From NCBI RefSeq assembly GCF_004795035.1, contig NZ_SSBK01000003.1, positions 124,001 through 188,000 on the forward strand: a stretch of DNA of 64,000 nucleotides, in the 5' to 3' direction. A model generated the notes under the pieces. That model did not search any database. It saw only the letters and a program-made list of their open reading frames with translations, and was not told the origin of the DNA. Source of the stretch: Streptomyces sp. A0958 (lineage in GTDB: Bacteria; Actinomycetota; Actinomycetes; Streptomycetales; Streptomycetaceae). The position numbers and the translations under genes were made by a program. Of the stretch, positions 43,063 through 52,451 are shown piece after piece. How positions within the stretch are numbered: the stretch's first letter is position 1; every line of letters begins with the position of its first letter.

Positions 43063-43674
43063 GTGGCGTTGGTGGTGGCACAGGAGGTGCCCACGTCGTC
43101 GAGCATGGCCGTGCCCCATGGCCCTGCGGGCGTGGGACAGGCGCGGCACCGGATGCGTGAGCAGTTGCGCAGCCACGGGGTGTCGGATTCGGTCGTCGAC
43201 GATGCGGTGTTGATTCTTTCCGAGCTGCTCAGCAATGCCTGCCGGCACGGCAGGCCGCTGGGCCGGCACACCGAGAGGGGGGACGGTGACGTACGCGCCG
43301 CGTGGCGTGTCGACCGGGCGGGCGGGCTGACCGTCGAGGTGACGGACGGTGGCGGCCCGACTCGGCCGGTTCCGGCCACTCCCTCGGTGACCGCTCGCGG
43401 CGGCCGCGGGCTCAACATCATCAGCGCGCTGGCCCAGGAGTGGGGCGTACGTGACGACGCCCCCGGCGAGGTCACCGTCTGGGTGCTCGTCGACGGCGGG
43501 CATGGGGCCCACGGTTCCCACGGGCGCCCCGGCGAACGGCCGGGCGGTCGGGGCAACGGGCGGACGGTCGGCGTGACCGGACTGCCGAGCGCTCCGAAGG
43601 CCACCGTCGTCCCGGGGCTCGAAGGGCTGGATTTCTCCAGCGCGTTCAACGACGCGTTCGATGACGTGGGCTGA
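43063..43674 (+). CDS. RsbW-like ATP-binding (HATPase) regulatory protein
   Basis: 203 aa from GTG 43063 behind GGAGG. N-box VLILSELLSNACRHGRP, G1 box VEVTDGGGP and G2 GGRGLNIISALAQEWG show the GHKL fold of anti-sigma/serine kinases. There is no sensor domain. Streptomyces encodes dozens of these, acting as anti-sigma factors or kinases of anti-anti-sigma proteins. The C-terminal about 60 residues are a Gly/Arg-rich extension. The 230-bp stretch upstream carries degenerate gtagatcgc repeats and no gene. Confidence 0.82.
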   Translation: MALVVAQEVPTSSSMAVPHGPAGVGQARHRMREQLRSHGVSDSVVDDAVLILSELLSNACRHGRPLGRHTERGDGDVRAAWRVDRAGGLTVEVTDGGGPTRPVPATPSVTARGGRGLNIISALAQEWGVRDDAPGEVTVWVLVDGGHGAHGSHGRPGERPGGRGNGRTVGVTGLPSAPKATVVPGLEGLDFSSAFNDAFDDVG

Positions 43675-43819
43675 GGGCGGGGGCTGAGGACAGGGGCTGA
43701 GGGCGGGGTCGCGGGACCTGGTCCGGGAACGGGGGCGAGGGCGGCTGTGCTCCGGACGGCGGCGGGACGGCTAGGCTCGCGGGCCAGACCGCACTGTCGC
43801 AATCGGGAGAAAGCCCACC

Positions 43820-44785
43820 ATGGCGAAGAAGCGCCCTCAGACCAAGGCCGGGAAGCAGCAGCTCAAGGACGGCGAGATCCCGGTGGTCGGGGCTCGTGAG
43901 CCCTGCCCGTGCGGTTCGGGCCGCCGCTACAAGGCCTGTCACGGCCGGGCCGCGGCCCAGGCCGTGACCGAACTGGTCCAGCGCCCGTTCGAGGGCCTGA
44001 CCGGGGAGTGCGACTGGGTCGCGCTGCGCGAGCTGGTCCCGGCCGCCACGGCCGAGCTGACGCTCAAGGGCGGCCTGCCCGAGGGTGTGCCGTCGGTGAC
44101 GCTCGCGACGGTTCTCCCGATGGCCTGGCCGGCGCTGCGCCGAGAGGACGGTTCCGTCCTGCTCGCCCTGCAGAACGACACCTCCTCCGGTGACCTGAGC
44201 CGGGACCTCGCGGACACCCTGCAGCGTGCGCTGGAGGCGGAGCCCGGTTCGCCGGTGGCCGCCCGCCGCGTACCGGCCGACGGCCCCCGGCTCCAGGACC
44301 TGCTGGACGCCGACGCGCCCTTCGCACCGGTCATCCACTCCGGCTTCGAGTTCTGGGTGCCGGACGCGGAGAACGCCACGGCCGAGGTGACCGCCTCGCT
44401 GGAGCGTGCGAACGACGCGGCGATCCCGACCGTGCTGCTCTCCGGGGTGGACGCCGCCTACTGGTGCGAGACGCCGGAGAAGAACCACCTGCGCTGGGTC
44501 ATGCCGCACGCCGAGGAGCAGCTGCTCGACGCACTCGCCCGGCTGCACGCCGCGGGCGACTCGTCGCTCGGCGAGGGCACCCGCCTGGTCGGCTCGTTCC
44601 GGGCGCACGGGCTGATGGTCCCGGTCTGGGACCTGCCGAGCGGGATGGGCGCAGAGGAGTGCGAGAAGCCGGCCGCCGCGTTCGCGGAACGGCTCGCGAC
44701 GGCGCTCGCGTCGGACGCGCCGCTCACCGCCGAGGAGCGGCGGGCGCGCGGCGGGCTCACCAACCGCCAGGTGACGCTCAGCTGA
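43820..44785 (+). CDS. SEC-C motif protein (DUF5926-type)
   Basis: A 321-aa protein starting MAKKRPQTKAGKQQLKDGEI. GAREPCPCGSGRRYKACHG is a SEC-C zinc motif (CPCGSGxxYKxCHG), which in other proteins binds zinc and contacts partners such as SecB or the ribosome. The remaining about 270 residues are the conserved actinobacterial domain of unknown function. Monocistronic in appearance. Confidence 0.88.
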   Translation: MAKKRPQTKAGKQQLKDGEIPVVGAREPCPCGSGRRYKACHGRAAAQAVTELVQRPFEGLTGECDWVALRELVPAATAELTLKGGLPEGVPSVTLATVLPMAWPALRREDGSVLLALQNDTSSGDLSRDLADTLQRALEAEPGSPVAARRVPADGPRLQDLLDADAPFAPVIHSGFEFWVPDAENATAEVTASLERANDAAIPTVLLSGVDAAYWCETPEKNHLRWVMPHAEEQLLDALARLHAAGDSSLGEGTRLVGSFRAHGLMVPVWDLPSGMGAEECEKPAAAFAERLATALASDAPLTAEERRARGGLTNRQVTLS

Positions 44786-45547
44786 CAGTGACCACCGAGC
44801 GGTCCGAGCGGTGACCCGCGTCACAACTCGCCGTACTGGTAGGTAAATCGCTGTCCGAATACGCGAGATCGAATTTGCGAACGGCAGATCTCTTGTTACC
44901 GTTCTAGAAGCCCGGTCGCTGGTGCATCCCCCGTCGCCAGCGATCGGGCATCCTCATTTCCGGGTACGGCGTCGCAGGGCGCGCCCCGCGGCGCACAGGC
45001 CGCGTCCGGGCCCCCGCACAGGCCGCGTACAGATCCGCCGCAGCGCCCACACTCCCGTTCTCCCCCTCCCGATGGCCCGGCATCAGTCCGGCGGCCAGGG
45101 GCGCCGGTTGGAGCCGTATCCGCCCGGACCCGCCCGGACCCGCCCGGACCAGCATCCGAGGCGCCATCAGGAGCCCCGCCCCCGCCGGGCTTTGCCACGG
45201 GCGCACCGCGACAGACCAAACGCACCGGCACAAGCAGGCCGACGCAAACGGACGGGTCGAGCCAAACGGACGGGCCGACGCAAACGGGCGGGCCGACGCA
45301 AACAGTCGGCACAAACGGGTCTGCGGAAACAGATCGGTCCAAGCGGGTCGACGGCTTACGCAGAGAATGTGAAACGTGAATCAATCGTAAGAGAGGGAGG
45401 AGGGAGTGGGGAAGAACGGAAGGGATTCACCGGAGACCGGACAGAGACCGGGCAGGGAACCGACAGAGAACTGACAGAACTCCGTAATGAATGCGTTCCG
45501 AAAGAACACACGTGCACCGGAAACGGGCCAACCCGGCCACCGAACGC
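44786..45547. other. 760-bp intergenic region with stem-loop and degenerate repeats
   Basis: No convincing gene. A frame on the minus strand (44896-45384) is Cys/Val-rich repeat (VCVGPPVCVGPSV) and probably non-coding. Features: an AT-richer promoter-like stretch 44840-44905, a stem-loop cggtcgctgg/ccagcgatcg at 44913-44946, and about six degenerate copies of gggccgacgcaaacgg at 45218-45335. It could hold a small RNA. Confidence 0.4.
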
Positions 45548-46261
45548 TCAGTGCGTGAGTCTGCTTCCGCCGTCCGGTGCGCTCGTGCTCGCCTCGACCA
45601 GCGCGTCCAGCACCGTCCCCACGTCCGGCAGCCACGGCGATACGGCCTTCGCTGCGGCCGCCGCCCGGGCGCGCGGCCCGGAAACCCGCTCCGGCGCGCG
45701 CTCCCAGCGCACCTGTCCCGTACCGATCTCCGAGGGCGGCAGGACGACGTAGCCGCCCTCACCGTGGAACCGCAGCGAGCTGGGCACCCAGTCCTGCGCG
45801 TACAGCAGCTCGCCGAGCCGTTCGAGCGTGTACGGGGCGACCAGCAGCGTCCATCGGGTCGGCGTCGCCACGACGGGGCCCAGCCGCACGCCCACCCGGT
45901 CCAGTTCGGCCAAGGCGCGGGCACCGGCCACGGCGGGCAGGCTCAAGGCGCACGGCGCCTGCCCGCCCGTGGCGAGCAGCACCGGCGCGGTGGGCCGGTT
46001 CGTCCACCACCAGCGCACCATCCGGGCGTCCGTGGTCGCCGCGAGAAGCCCGGGATCGAAGGGGTGCGCGCCGGGCACGGCGCACTCGGGGTCGGGGCAG
46101 GCGCAGCCGCGCCCACGGTCACCGCGGCTACCGGCCGCCCGCAGCCCCGCTCCGGGGAGCACGGGCCACTGCCAGGCCGTGGCACAGGACAGGGCCGCGT
46201 CGAGGCGGGCGGAGCCGCCCCTGCGTCCGAGCCTGCGTCGCTTTCCGAGGATCTCGCGCAT
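45548..46261 (-). CDS. Bifunctional DNA primase/polymerase (Prim-Pol) domain protein
   Basis: A 237-aa protein of the short actinobacterial Prim-Pol group: GRGCACPDPECAVPGAHPFD is the conserved Cys-rich strand, followed by MVRWWWTNRPTAPVLLATGG and YVVLPPSEIGTGQVRW. The catalytic acidic triad of full-length Prim-Pol enzymes is not obvious, so activity is uncertain. It faces away from the phosphatase gene at 46743 across a 480-bp gap. Confidence 0.75.
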   Translation of the reverse strand: MREILGKRRRLGRRGGSARLDAALSCATAWQWPVLPGAGLRAAGSRGDRGRGCACPDPECAVPGAHPFDPGLLAATTDARMVRWWWTNRPTAPVLLATGGQAPCALSLPAVAGARALAELDRVGVRLGPVVATPTRWTLLVAPYTLERLGELLYAQDWVPSSLRFHGEGGYVVLPPSEIGTGQVRWERAPERVSGPRARAAAAAKAVSPWLPDVGTVLDALVEASTSAPDGGSRLTH

Positions 46262-46742
46262 GAGCGCTCGTTCCTTTCCGTTGAACGCCGAGGGTCCGCC
46301 TCACACCGCGCGCGGTCGCACCGTGCTTACGGATCTTCACTGGGTGTACATGCTCGTCGAGCCTGCGGTACGGGCCGTTCGTCGGTACCGAGCGTGAGCT
46401 GTGCTGAGCCGGATCGAGCTGCTTGCAGTCGACATCGTGGCGAGGTGCAGGGCGCGTGGCGCGCCTGCCGTCCGTGCGTACGGCCTCACCACTCGGGGGT
46501 GGGGCGCGGCCGTCACAAGGGAGGACGTCCGGGCCTGCTGCCAGGTTCCGAGGGCGGGTGGGACCACCCCTGGCCATCCAAAGACTTACGTACCCAGCAT
46601 GCCCGGAATGACGCCCCCCCTGGGACTTCATCCAGAGGTACACCCCCGTCGGGCAGACCCAGTCGACCCCGAATAGCCACTGCGGGGTGCGGTTTTTGGC
46701 CAAGTTGGTTAACGCGGGAACACCGCGTTTCCCAGGGGGACA
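46262..46742. other. 480-bp divergent intergenic region
   Basis: I see no gene; it contains the promoters for the Prim-Pol gene (minus) and phosphatase-like gene (plus). Confidence 0.4.
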
Positions 46743-48230
46743 ATGCTGGACATCGCCTTACTTGTGCGTGTACATGTGGATGCACTGGTAGCGGCGCAGA
46801 ATGACATGGGGGTTTGCGATGCTATTCGACGGAACACACCGCTCGGAAAGCCGACGACCATGAGCGCTCCGCACCTGCCAAAAGTGGCTGGAATCGGCCC
46901 CACAGTTCCGGTTTCGGCGCACACTGCCGGGCCAATCGACGAGGTCTCCGCAGCCCCCGGCGCCTTCATCCAGGACCGCCTGGCCGGCTGGGTCTCCGAC
47001 CTCACCACTCTCCACGAACTCACCGAGCGACTGGCCAGAACCAACACCCTCGACGACGCACTGCACGAGTTCCTCGAAGCCGGAGCCGCCCTGGTCGGCG
47101 CCCGCCGGGGACTCATCGCCTTCGAACCGTCCGACCGCCGCGGCCCCGTCAGCACCATCGGGCTCGGACTGGCCCACGCAGAACTCGGCCAGATCGAGAC
47201 CGTGCCGCGCAGCGCCACCTCCTACGGCCGCATCCTGGAGGGCCTGCCGAACCCCGAAGGCCCGCTGACCACCCCCGATCTGCTCGGCGACCCCGGCCTG
47301 GACCCCCGCAGGCGCGAGGTCGCCGCCCGGCTCGGCTACGCCGCCAGCTACGTGCTGCCCCTGGCCACCGGGACGGCCGGACGGCTCGGCGCCGCCGTCT
47401 GGCTCTACGACGAACCCGCCGAACCGCTGGAGCGCCAGCGCCACCTCGCCGGCCTGTACGCCGGATACGCCTCCGAGCACCTGGCCCGCCTGCTGGAACT
47501 GGAACGGGCCAGGACGGACGTCGCCACCGTGACCGAGGAACTCCTGCCCACCCGGCTGCCCCGGATTCCCGGCGTCCAGCTGGCCGTACGCCACCAGGTC
47601 GCCCCGCAGGGCGGCAACGACTGGTACGACGCGCTGGCCCTGCCGGAGGACGCGCTCGGTCTCGCCGTCGGCTCGGTGGGGGGCTCCGGGCCCAGCGCGC
47701 TGGCCGCCATGGGGCGGCTGCGCGCCGGACTGCGCGCCTACGCGGTGATGGAGGGCGAGGACCCCGTCGCCGTGCTCTCCGACCTCGAACTGCTGCTGCG
47801 GATGACCGAGCCCGCCCGTTCGGCGACCGCGCTCTTCGCGTACTGCGAACCGGCCCGCCGCAAGATCCTGCTGGCCGGGGCCGGGCACACGCCGCCGCTG
47901 ATCGTCGGCGAGCGCCGCACCTCGTACGTCGAGACCGCCCTGTCCGCCCCGCTGGGCATGCTGTCCTGCTGGGAGGCGCCCAGTGTGGACATCACCCCCG
48001 CGCCCGGCGAGACGGTTCTGCTGTACACCGACGGGCTGCTGCGCCGGGCCGGCGACTCGATGGACCGGGCGTTCGCGCGGCTCCACTCGGCGGCGGCGAG
48101 CGTCCCGAGGGCGCTGCGTCGGGACGCCGGGGCGGTGGCCGACCATGTGGTGCGCACCGTGCTGCCGGAGGGTGCCGGGCGGGCGGACGGCGCCGAGGAC
48201 GTGGTCGTCCTGGCGGCCCGCTTCGACTGA
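46743..48230 (+). CDS. GAF and SpoIIE/PP2C-type phosphatase-like protein with altered active site
   Basis: A 495-aa protein. Residues about 85-235 form a GAF domain (LHEFLEAGAALVGARRGLIA, ASYVLPLATGTAGRLGAAVW). Residues about 265-495 are SpoIIE-like: GGNDWYDALALPEDALGLAV, MGRLRAGLRAYAVMEGEDP, LLYTDGLLRR, GAEDVVVLAARF. The usual GDVxGHG metal motif is replaced by GSVGGSGPSA, losing the key Asp, so it may be a pseudophosphatase or weakly active regulator. These proteins normally act in anti-sigma/anti-anti-sigma switches. ATG 46743 chosen; later starts (46806 or 46860) are possible. Confidence 0.8.
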   Translation: MLDIALLVRVHVDALVAAQNDMGVCDAIRRNTPLGKPTTMSAPHLPKVAGIGPTVPVSAHTAGPIDEVSAAPGAFIQDRLAGWVSDLTTLHELTERLARTNTLDDALHEFLEAGAALVGARRGLIAFEPSDRRGPVSTIGLGLAHAELGQIETVPRSATSYGRILEGLPNPEGPLTTPDLLGDPGLDPRRREVAARLGYAASYVLPLATGTAGRLGAAVWLYDEPAEPLERQRHLAGLYAGYASEHLARLLELERARTDVATVTEELLPTRLPRIPGVQLAVRHQVAPQGGNDWYDALALPEDALGLAVGSVGGSGPSALAAMGRLRAGLRAYAVMEGEDPVAVLSDLELLLRMTEPARSATALFAYCEPARRKILLAGAGHTPPLIVGERRTSYVETALSAPLGMLSCWEAPSVDITPAPGETVLLYTDGLLRRAGDSMDRAFARLHSAAASVPRALRRDAGAVADHVVRTVLPEGAGRADGAEDVVVLAARFD

Positions 48231-48350
48231 GCCACCCGGATTCGGCGCGCTCCGGACCCTTCCTGTGTAAGAGGTCTTCCGGCCCTGGGCCCCCTTCCGT
48301 ACGCCCGTACGATGGAGGGGGCCCAGTGTCGTATCAAGGAGAGACAAGTC

Positions 48351-49814
48351 GTGTCTGAGGAGTTCATTCCGGAGACCCCGGAGACCGAAGAGACAGAGAC
48401 GGTCAAGCAGCGGAAGAACGGCCTGTACCCGGGCGTCTCCGACGAGCTCGCCGCGAGCATGAAGTCCGGTTGGGCCGACACCGAACTTCACGGTCTGGAG
48501 CCGATCGCCCAGGCCGGGCACACCGCCGACCGCCGTGCCGCGCTGTCCGCGCGCTTCCCCGGCGAACGCCTGGTCATTCCCGCGGGCCGCCTGAAGACCC
48601 GTTCGAATGACACCGATTACGCCTTCCGCGCCTCCACCGAATACGCCTACCTCACCGGCGACCAGACGCAGGACGGCGTCCTCGTCATGGAGCCGACGGA
48701 CGAGGGCCACGAGGCGACTCTCTACCTGCTGCCCCGGTCGAACCGGGAGAACGGCGAGTTCTGGCTCGACGGCCAGGGCGAGCTGTGGGTCGGCCGCCGC
48801 CACTCCCTCGCCGAGGCCGAGCAGCTGCTGGGCATCCCGGCGAAGGACGTGCGCGAGCTGCCCGCCGCCCTGGCCGAGGCCACCGGCCCCGTGCGCAACG
48901 TGCGCGGTCACGACGCCGACATCGAGGCCGCGCTGACCGACAAGGTCACCGCCGAGCGCGACGAGGAGCTGCGGGTCCACCTCTCCGAGGCCCGACTGGT
49001 CAAGGACGCCTTCGAGATCGCCGAGCTGACGAAGGCCTGCGACATCACCGCGCGCGGCTTCGAGGACGTCGTGAAGGTCCTCGACAAGGCCGAGGCGACG
49101 AGCGAGCGCTACATCGAGGGCACGTTCTTCCTCCGCGCCCGCATCGAGGGCAACGACATCGGGTACGGCTCGATCTGCGCCGCCGGCCCGCACGCGACCA
49201 CCCTGCACTGGGTGCGCAACGACGGCCCGGTCCGCTCGGGCGAACTGCTGCTGCTCGACGCCGGTGTGGAGACCAACGACCTCTACACGGCCGACGTGAC
49301 CCGCACGCTTCCCATCAGCGGCACGTTCACACCGCTCCAGCGCAAGATCTACGACGCGGTGTACGAGGCGCAGGAGGCGGGTATCGCCGCCGTCAAGCCC
49401 GGCGCCGACTTCCGCGACTTCCACGACGCCGCGCAGCGGGTCCTCACCGAGAAGCTCGTCGAGTGGGGCCTGCTGGGCGACCTGTCGGTGGAGAAGGTCC
49501 TGGAGCTGGGCCTCCAGCGCCGCTGGACCCTGCACGGCACCGGCCACATGCTCGGCATGGACGTCCACGACTGCGCCGCCGCGCGGACCGAGGCGTACGT
49601 CAACGGGACGCTGGAGCCGGGCGTCTGCCTCACCGTCGAGCCCGGTCTCTACTTCCAGGCCGACGACCTGAGCGTGCCGGAGGAGTACCGCGGCATCGGA
49701 GTCCGGATCGAGGACGACATCCTGGTCACCGAGGACGGCAACCGGAACCTCTCGGACAAGCTGCCCCGGCAGGCCGACGAGGTCGAGGCGTGGATGGCCC
49801 GGCTGAAGGGCTGA
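48351..49814 (+). CDS. pepP: Xaa-Pro aminopeptidase (M24B)
   Basis: 487 aa from GTG 48351 after AAGGAGAG. Metal ligands of the pita-bread fold are visible: the two Asp in LLLLDAGVETNDLYTADVTR, His in TLHGTGHMLGMDVHD, Glu in TVEPGLYF and Glu in IGVRIEDDILVTE. It removes N-terminal residues before proline. The N-terminal about 180 residues are the prolidase-type domain. Confidence 0.92.
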   Translation: MSEEFIPETPETEETETVKQRKNGLYPGVSDELAASMKSGWADTELHGLEPIAQAGHTADRRAALSARFPGERLVIPAGRLKTRSNDTDYAFRASTEYAYLTGDQTQDGVLVMEPTDEGHEATLYLLPRSNRENGEFWLDGQGELWVGRRHSLAEAEQLLGIPAKDVRELPAALAEATGPVRNVRGHDADIEAALTDKVTAERDEELRVHLSEARLVKDAFEIAELTKACDITARGFEDVVKVLDKAEATSERYIEGTFFLRARIEGNDIGYGSICAAGPHATTLHWVRNDGPVRSGELLLLDAGVETNDLYTADVTRTLPISGTFTPLQRKIYDAVYEAQEAGIAAVKPGADFRDFHDAAQRVLTEKLVEWGLLGDLSVEKVLELGLQRRWTLHGTGHMLGMDVHDCAAARTEAYVNGTLEPGVCLTVEPGLYFQADDLSVPEEYRGIGVRIEDDILVTEDGNRNLSDKLPRQADEVEAWMARLKG

Positions 49815-49866
49815 TCCTTTCGCCGGCCCGCACCGGGCCGGACCCGTGCGCCGGAGGGCGCCCCGC

Positions 49867-50409
49867 TCACACCATGAGCAGGGCGCCCTTCCGCCACTTC
49901 AGGACCTTGTCGAAACTCACCACCGCGCCGGCGTGCCCCGGGCGGTTCCCGAAGTGCACGTGGTCGGCGAGCTGTTCGATCAGACACAGACCCCGCCCCT
50001 CCTCGGCGGTGGCGGGCGGGTGCGACGCGTACTGCGGTTCCGGCAGCCGGCTTCCGGGCTGCCGCTTCGACGTGCGCGGCCCGCCCCGGGTGGGGAAACC
50101 GGGCCCTGAATCGGCGACTTCGATACGGCACTTCTCGCCGTCCAGATACGCGGTGACCCGGTACTGCCCACTGGCCGTGGCGGACGGCTCCTCCCAGGCG
50201 TCCCGGTTCTTCCCGGTGCCGCCGGTGGCGTCGTCGTGCTCTCCTCCGTGCTCGACCGCGTTCGCACAGGCTTCGCTGAGCGCGAGAGACAGGTCGAAGG
50301 AGATGTCCGGGTCCACGCCCGCGGATTCCATCGTGCCGAGCAGGAACCGACGGGCGAGCGGAACGCTCGCAGCTTCGCGCCGCAAATGGAGTGACCACCA
50401 GATGCTCAT
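49867..50409 (-). CDS. RsbW-like ATP-binding regulatory protein
   Basis: A 180-aa HATPase of the anti-sigma kinase type: LSLALSEACANAVEHGGEHD (N box), CRIEVADSGPGFP (G1), EEGRGLCLIEQLADHVHFG (G2). A Gly/Arg-rich loop of about 25 residues sits between G1 and G2. Convergent with pepP, with an inverted repeat of gagggcgccc at the junction that may terminate both. Confidence 0.82.
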   Translation of the reverse strand: MSIWWSLHLRREAASVPLARRFLLGTMESAGVDPDISFDLSLALSEACANAVEHGGEHDDATGGTGKNRDAWEEPSATASGQYRVTAYLDGEKCRIEVADSGPGFPTRGGPRTSKRQPGSRLPEPQYASHPPATAEEGRGLCLIEQLADHVHFGNRPGHAGAVVSFDKVLKWRKGALLMV

Positions 50410-50675
50410 GCTCCGGCCTCCTGGCTGCGGCTAGACATACCGATACGTATTGCCACACGGGGCGGCCGTAAGCACGCGCGCGCTCCGATACCGCTCGTTC
50501 GGCGGGTAGCCGGATGCGCCACACCGGTGTATTTCCACCCCACAGGGCCGTTCCGCACCACCCGGGCCGGGGCGGAACCGCCCGAACGGCCCTGCTCACG
50601 CCCAATCCGCCCGGAAGACGACCTTCCGGACCTGCCGTACGGAGGCGGGGGGCAGGGTGCGATGATGTCCCGGCC

Positions 50676-51494
50676 ATGTCTACGTCTGTGGGACGCGCCG
50701 GAGCCGGTTTGCGGCTACTGAGGGCCGCGGTGTTCGCCGCGGTCTGCGTCGCGTTGTCCGCGGCGGGGCACGCATTGGCCGCCTGCGCGACCGTCCCCTG
50801 GTGGACGCTGCTCGCCGCCTTCCTCGGCGTCCTCGCGGTGGCCGTCCCCCTCGCCGGGCGCGAACGCTCGCTGCCCGCCATCGCCGTGGCCCTGGCCGGC
50901 GGACAGCTCGCCCTGCACACCCTCTTCGGCCTGGGCACGCACACCACGACGCCCCGGGCCACGGGCGGCGACGACGCGCTCATCCGGTTCGCGGCGAGCC
51001 TCGTCTGCGGTGCCGGGCCCGGCCGGCTGAACGCCGCCGACGCGCACCACATCGTCACCACCGCGGGCGTCGACCCGGCGGCGGTGACCGCACAGGTCCA
51101 CCAGCACCTGGCCGCGGCCCCGTCGGGCGGTCTGGAGGCCTCCGGCACGACCGGCCTAGCCGGAACGCTGCCCAGCCTCCCCATGCTCCTCGGTCACCTG
51201 CTGGCCGCGCTGGCCACCGGCTGGCTGCTGCGGCGGGGCGAGGTCGCCCTGTTCCGCCTCGCCCGGCTGTCGGCCCACGGCGCCCAGGAGATCGCGGCCG
51301 GGGCCCGGCTCCGGGCACTGCGGGCCGCGTTCGGCCTCGTCGCCGCCCTGCGCGCGGGTCTGGCCGGCGAACTCACGACCGGGCCGCGCACGCCCCGTAC
51401 CGCCGTGGACGCGCCGCGCCCGGCCGCCGGGGACCCGTTGCAGCACATGGTGATCAGGCGCGGGCCGCCTCCCGTACTCACCCTCGCAGCCTGA
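50676..51494 (+). CDS. Integral membrane protein, hypothetical
   Basis: 272 aa with about four to five hydrophobic helices: RAAVFAAVCVALSAAGHALA, WWTLLAAFLGVLAVAVPLAG, AIAVALAGGQLALHTLFGL and MLLGHLLAALATGWLLRRG. No enzyme motif. Position just upstream of the copper operon makes a link to metal handling possible, but conserved His (AAGHALA, HHIVTT, HQHL) are the only hint. Confidence 0.75.
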   Translation: MSTSVGRAGAGLRLLRAAVFAAVCVALSAAGHALAACATVPWWTLLAAFLGVLAVAVPLAGRERSLPAIAVALAGGQLALHTLFGLGTHTTTPRATGGDDALIRFAASLVCGAGPGRLNAADAHHIVTTAGVDPAAVTAQVHQHLAAAPSGGLEASGTTGLAGTLPSLPMLLGHLLAALATGWLLRRGEVALFRLARLSAHGAQEIAAGARLRALRAAFGLVAALRAGLAGELTTGPRTPRTAVDAPRPAAGDPLQHMVIRRGPPPVLTLAA

Positions 51495-51658
51495 CGCGAC
51501 GCCCTCCACGCGATGCACCCCGGCCCACGCCCCGCACCTGACGGTGCGCGTACGGGCCGTCCACGCACTGCGCTCGTGAGGAGGAGGTGTCGCGATGCCG
51601 GTGCGTACCCGCGCGCCGGAGCACCTTTCCTTCGTGCCTCTGTGGAGTGATCCCTGTC

Positions 51659-52405
51659 ATGAACGTTTCCCGCATCGCCCTCGCCGGCGGCGTCGCCGCG
51701 TCCACCGTGCTGCTGCTCGCCGGTACGGCCTCCGCCCACGTCAGCGTCCAGCCGGAGGGCGAGGCCGCCAAGGGCGGTTACGCCGTCATCAACTTCAAGG
51801 TGCCCAACGAGCGCGACAACGCCTCGACGACCAAGCTCGAGGTCAGCTTCCCCACCGACCACCCGCTGGCCTCCGTCATGCCGCAGCCGGTGCCCGGCTG
51901 GGACATCGAGGTGACGACCAGCAAGCTCGCCAAGCCGCTGCAGATGCACGGCAAGACGATCAACGAGGCCGTCTCCAAGGTCACCTGGACCGGCGGCAAG
52001 ATCGAGCCCGGCCGCTTCCAGCAGTTCCCCCTGTCGGTCGGCCAGCTGCCCGAGGACGCCGACCAGCTGGTGTTCAAGGCCGTCCAGACGTACTCCAACA
52101 AGGAGGTCGTCCGCTGGATCGAGGAGCAGAAGGAAGGCGCCGAGGAGCCCGACACCCCCGCTCCCGTCCTCAAGCTGACGGCCGCGTCCGGTGACGCGCA
52201 CGGGGCCACCGCAGCGGCCGGTTCCGACTCCTCTGACTCATCGGGCTCCTCCGACTCCTCCGGCAAGAGCGGGGAGACCACCACCGCTTCGTCGGCCTCC
52301 TCCCAGGACAACACCGCCCGGGTGCTCGGCATCGTCGGCATCGTCGTCGGTGCCGGCGGCGTGGCCTTCGGCGTCCTGGCCGGCCGCCGTCGTACGACCA
52401 CCTGA
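51659..52405 (+). CDS. ycnI: YcnI-like copper-binding exported protein (DUF1775)
   Basis: A 248-aa protein: signal peptide cleaved after ASA, leaving an N-terminal His (HVSVQPEGEAAKGGYAVINF) as in Bacillus YcnI, which binds copper through that residue. A beta-rich DUF1775 domain follows (to about residue 180), then a Ser-rich stalk and a C-terminal membrane helix (LGIVGIVVGAGGVAFGVLAG) with RRR anchor. First gene of the copper-trafficking cluster. Confidence 0.88.
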   Translation: MNVSRIALAGGVAASTVLLLAGTASAHVSVQPEGEAAKGGYAVINFKVPNERDNASTTKLEVSFPTDHPLASVMPQPVPGWDIEVTTSKLAKPLQMHGKTINEAVSKVTWTGGKIEPGRFQQFPLSVGQLPEDADQLVFKAVQTYSNKEVVRWIEEQKEGAEEPDTPAPVLKLTAASGDAHGATAAAGSDSSDSSGSSDSSGKSGETTTASSASSQDNTARVLGIVGIVVGAGGVAFGVLAGRRRTTT

Positions 52406-52451
52406 CCCCCAAGCCCGACCCGCTCCACCGACCCACCAGGAAAAGTGCTCC

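Noticed and set aside
44896..45384. 162-aa minus frame rich in VCVGP repeats
   Set aside because: Follows from degenerate DNA repeats; no ribosome site and no plausible fold, so kept as non-coding.
46758..49568. 936-aa minus-strand frame
   Set aside because: Antisense shadow of the phosphatase-like and pepP genes; no recognisable motif.
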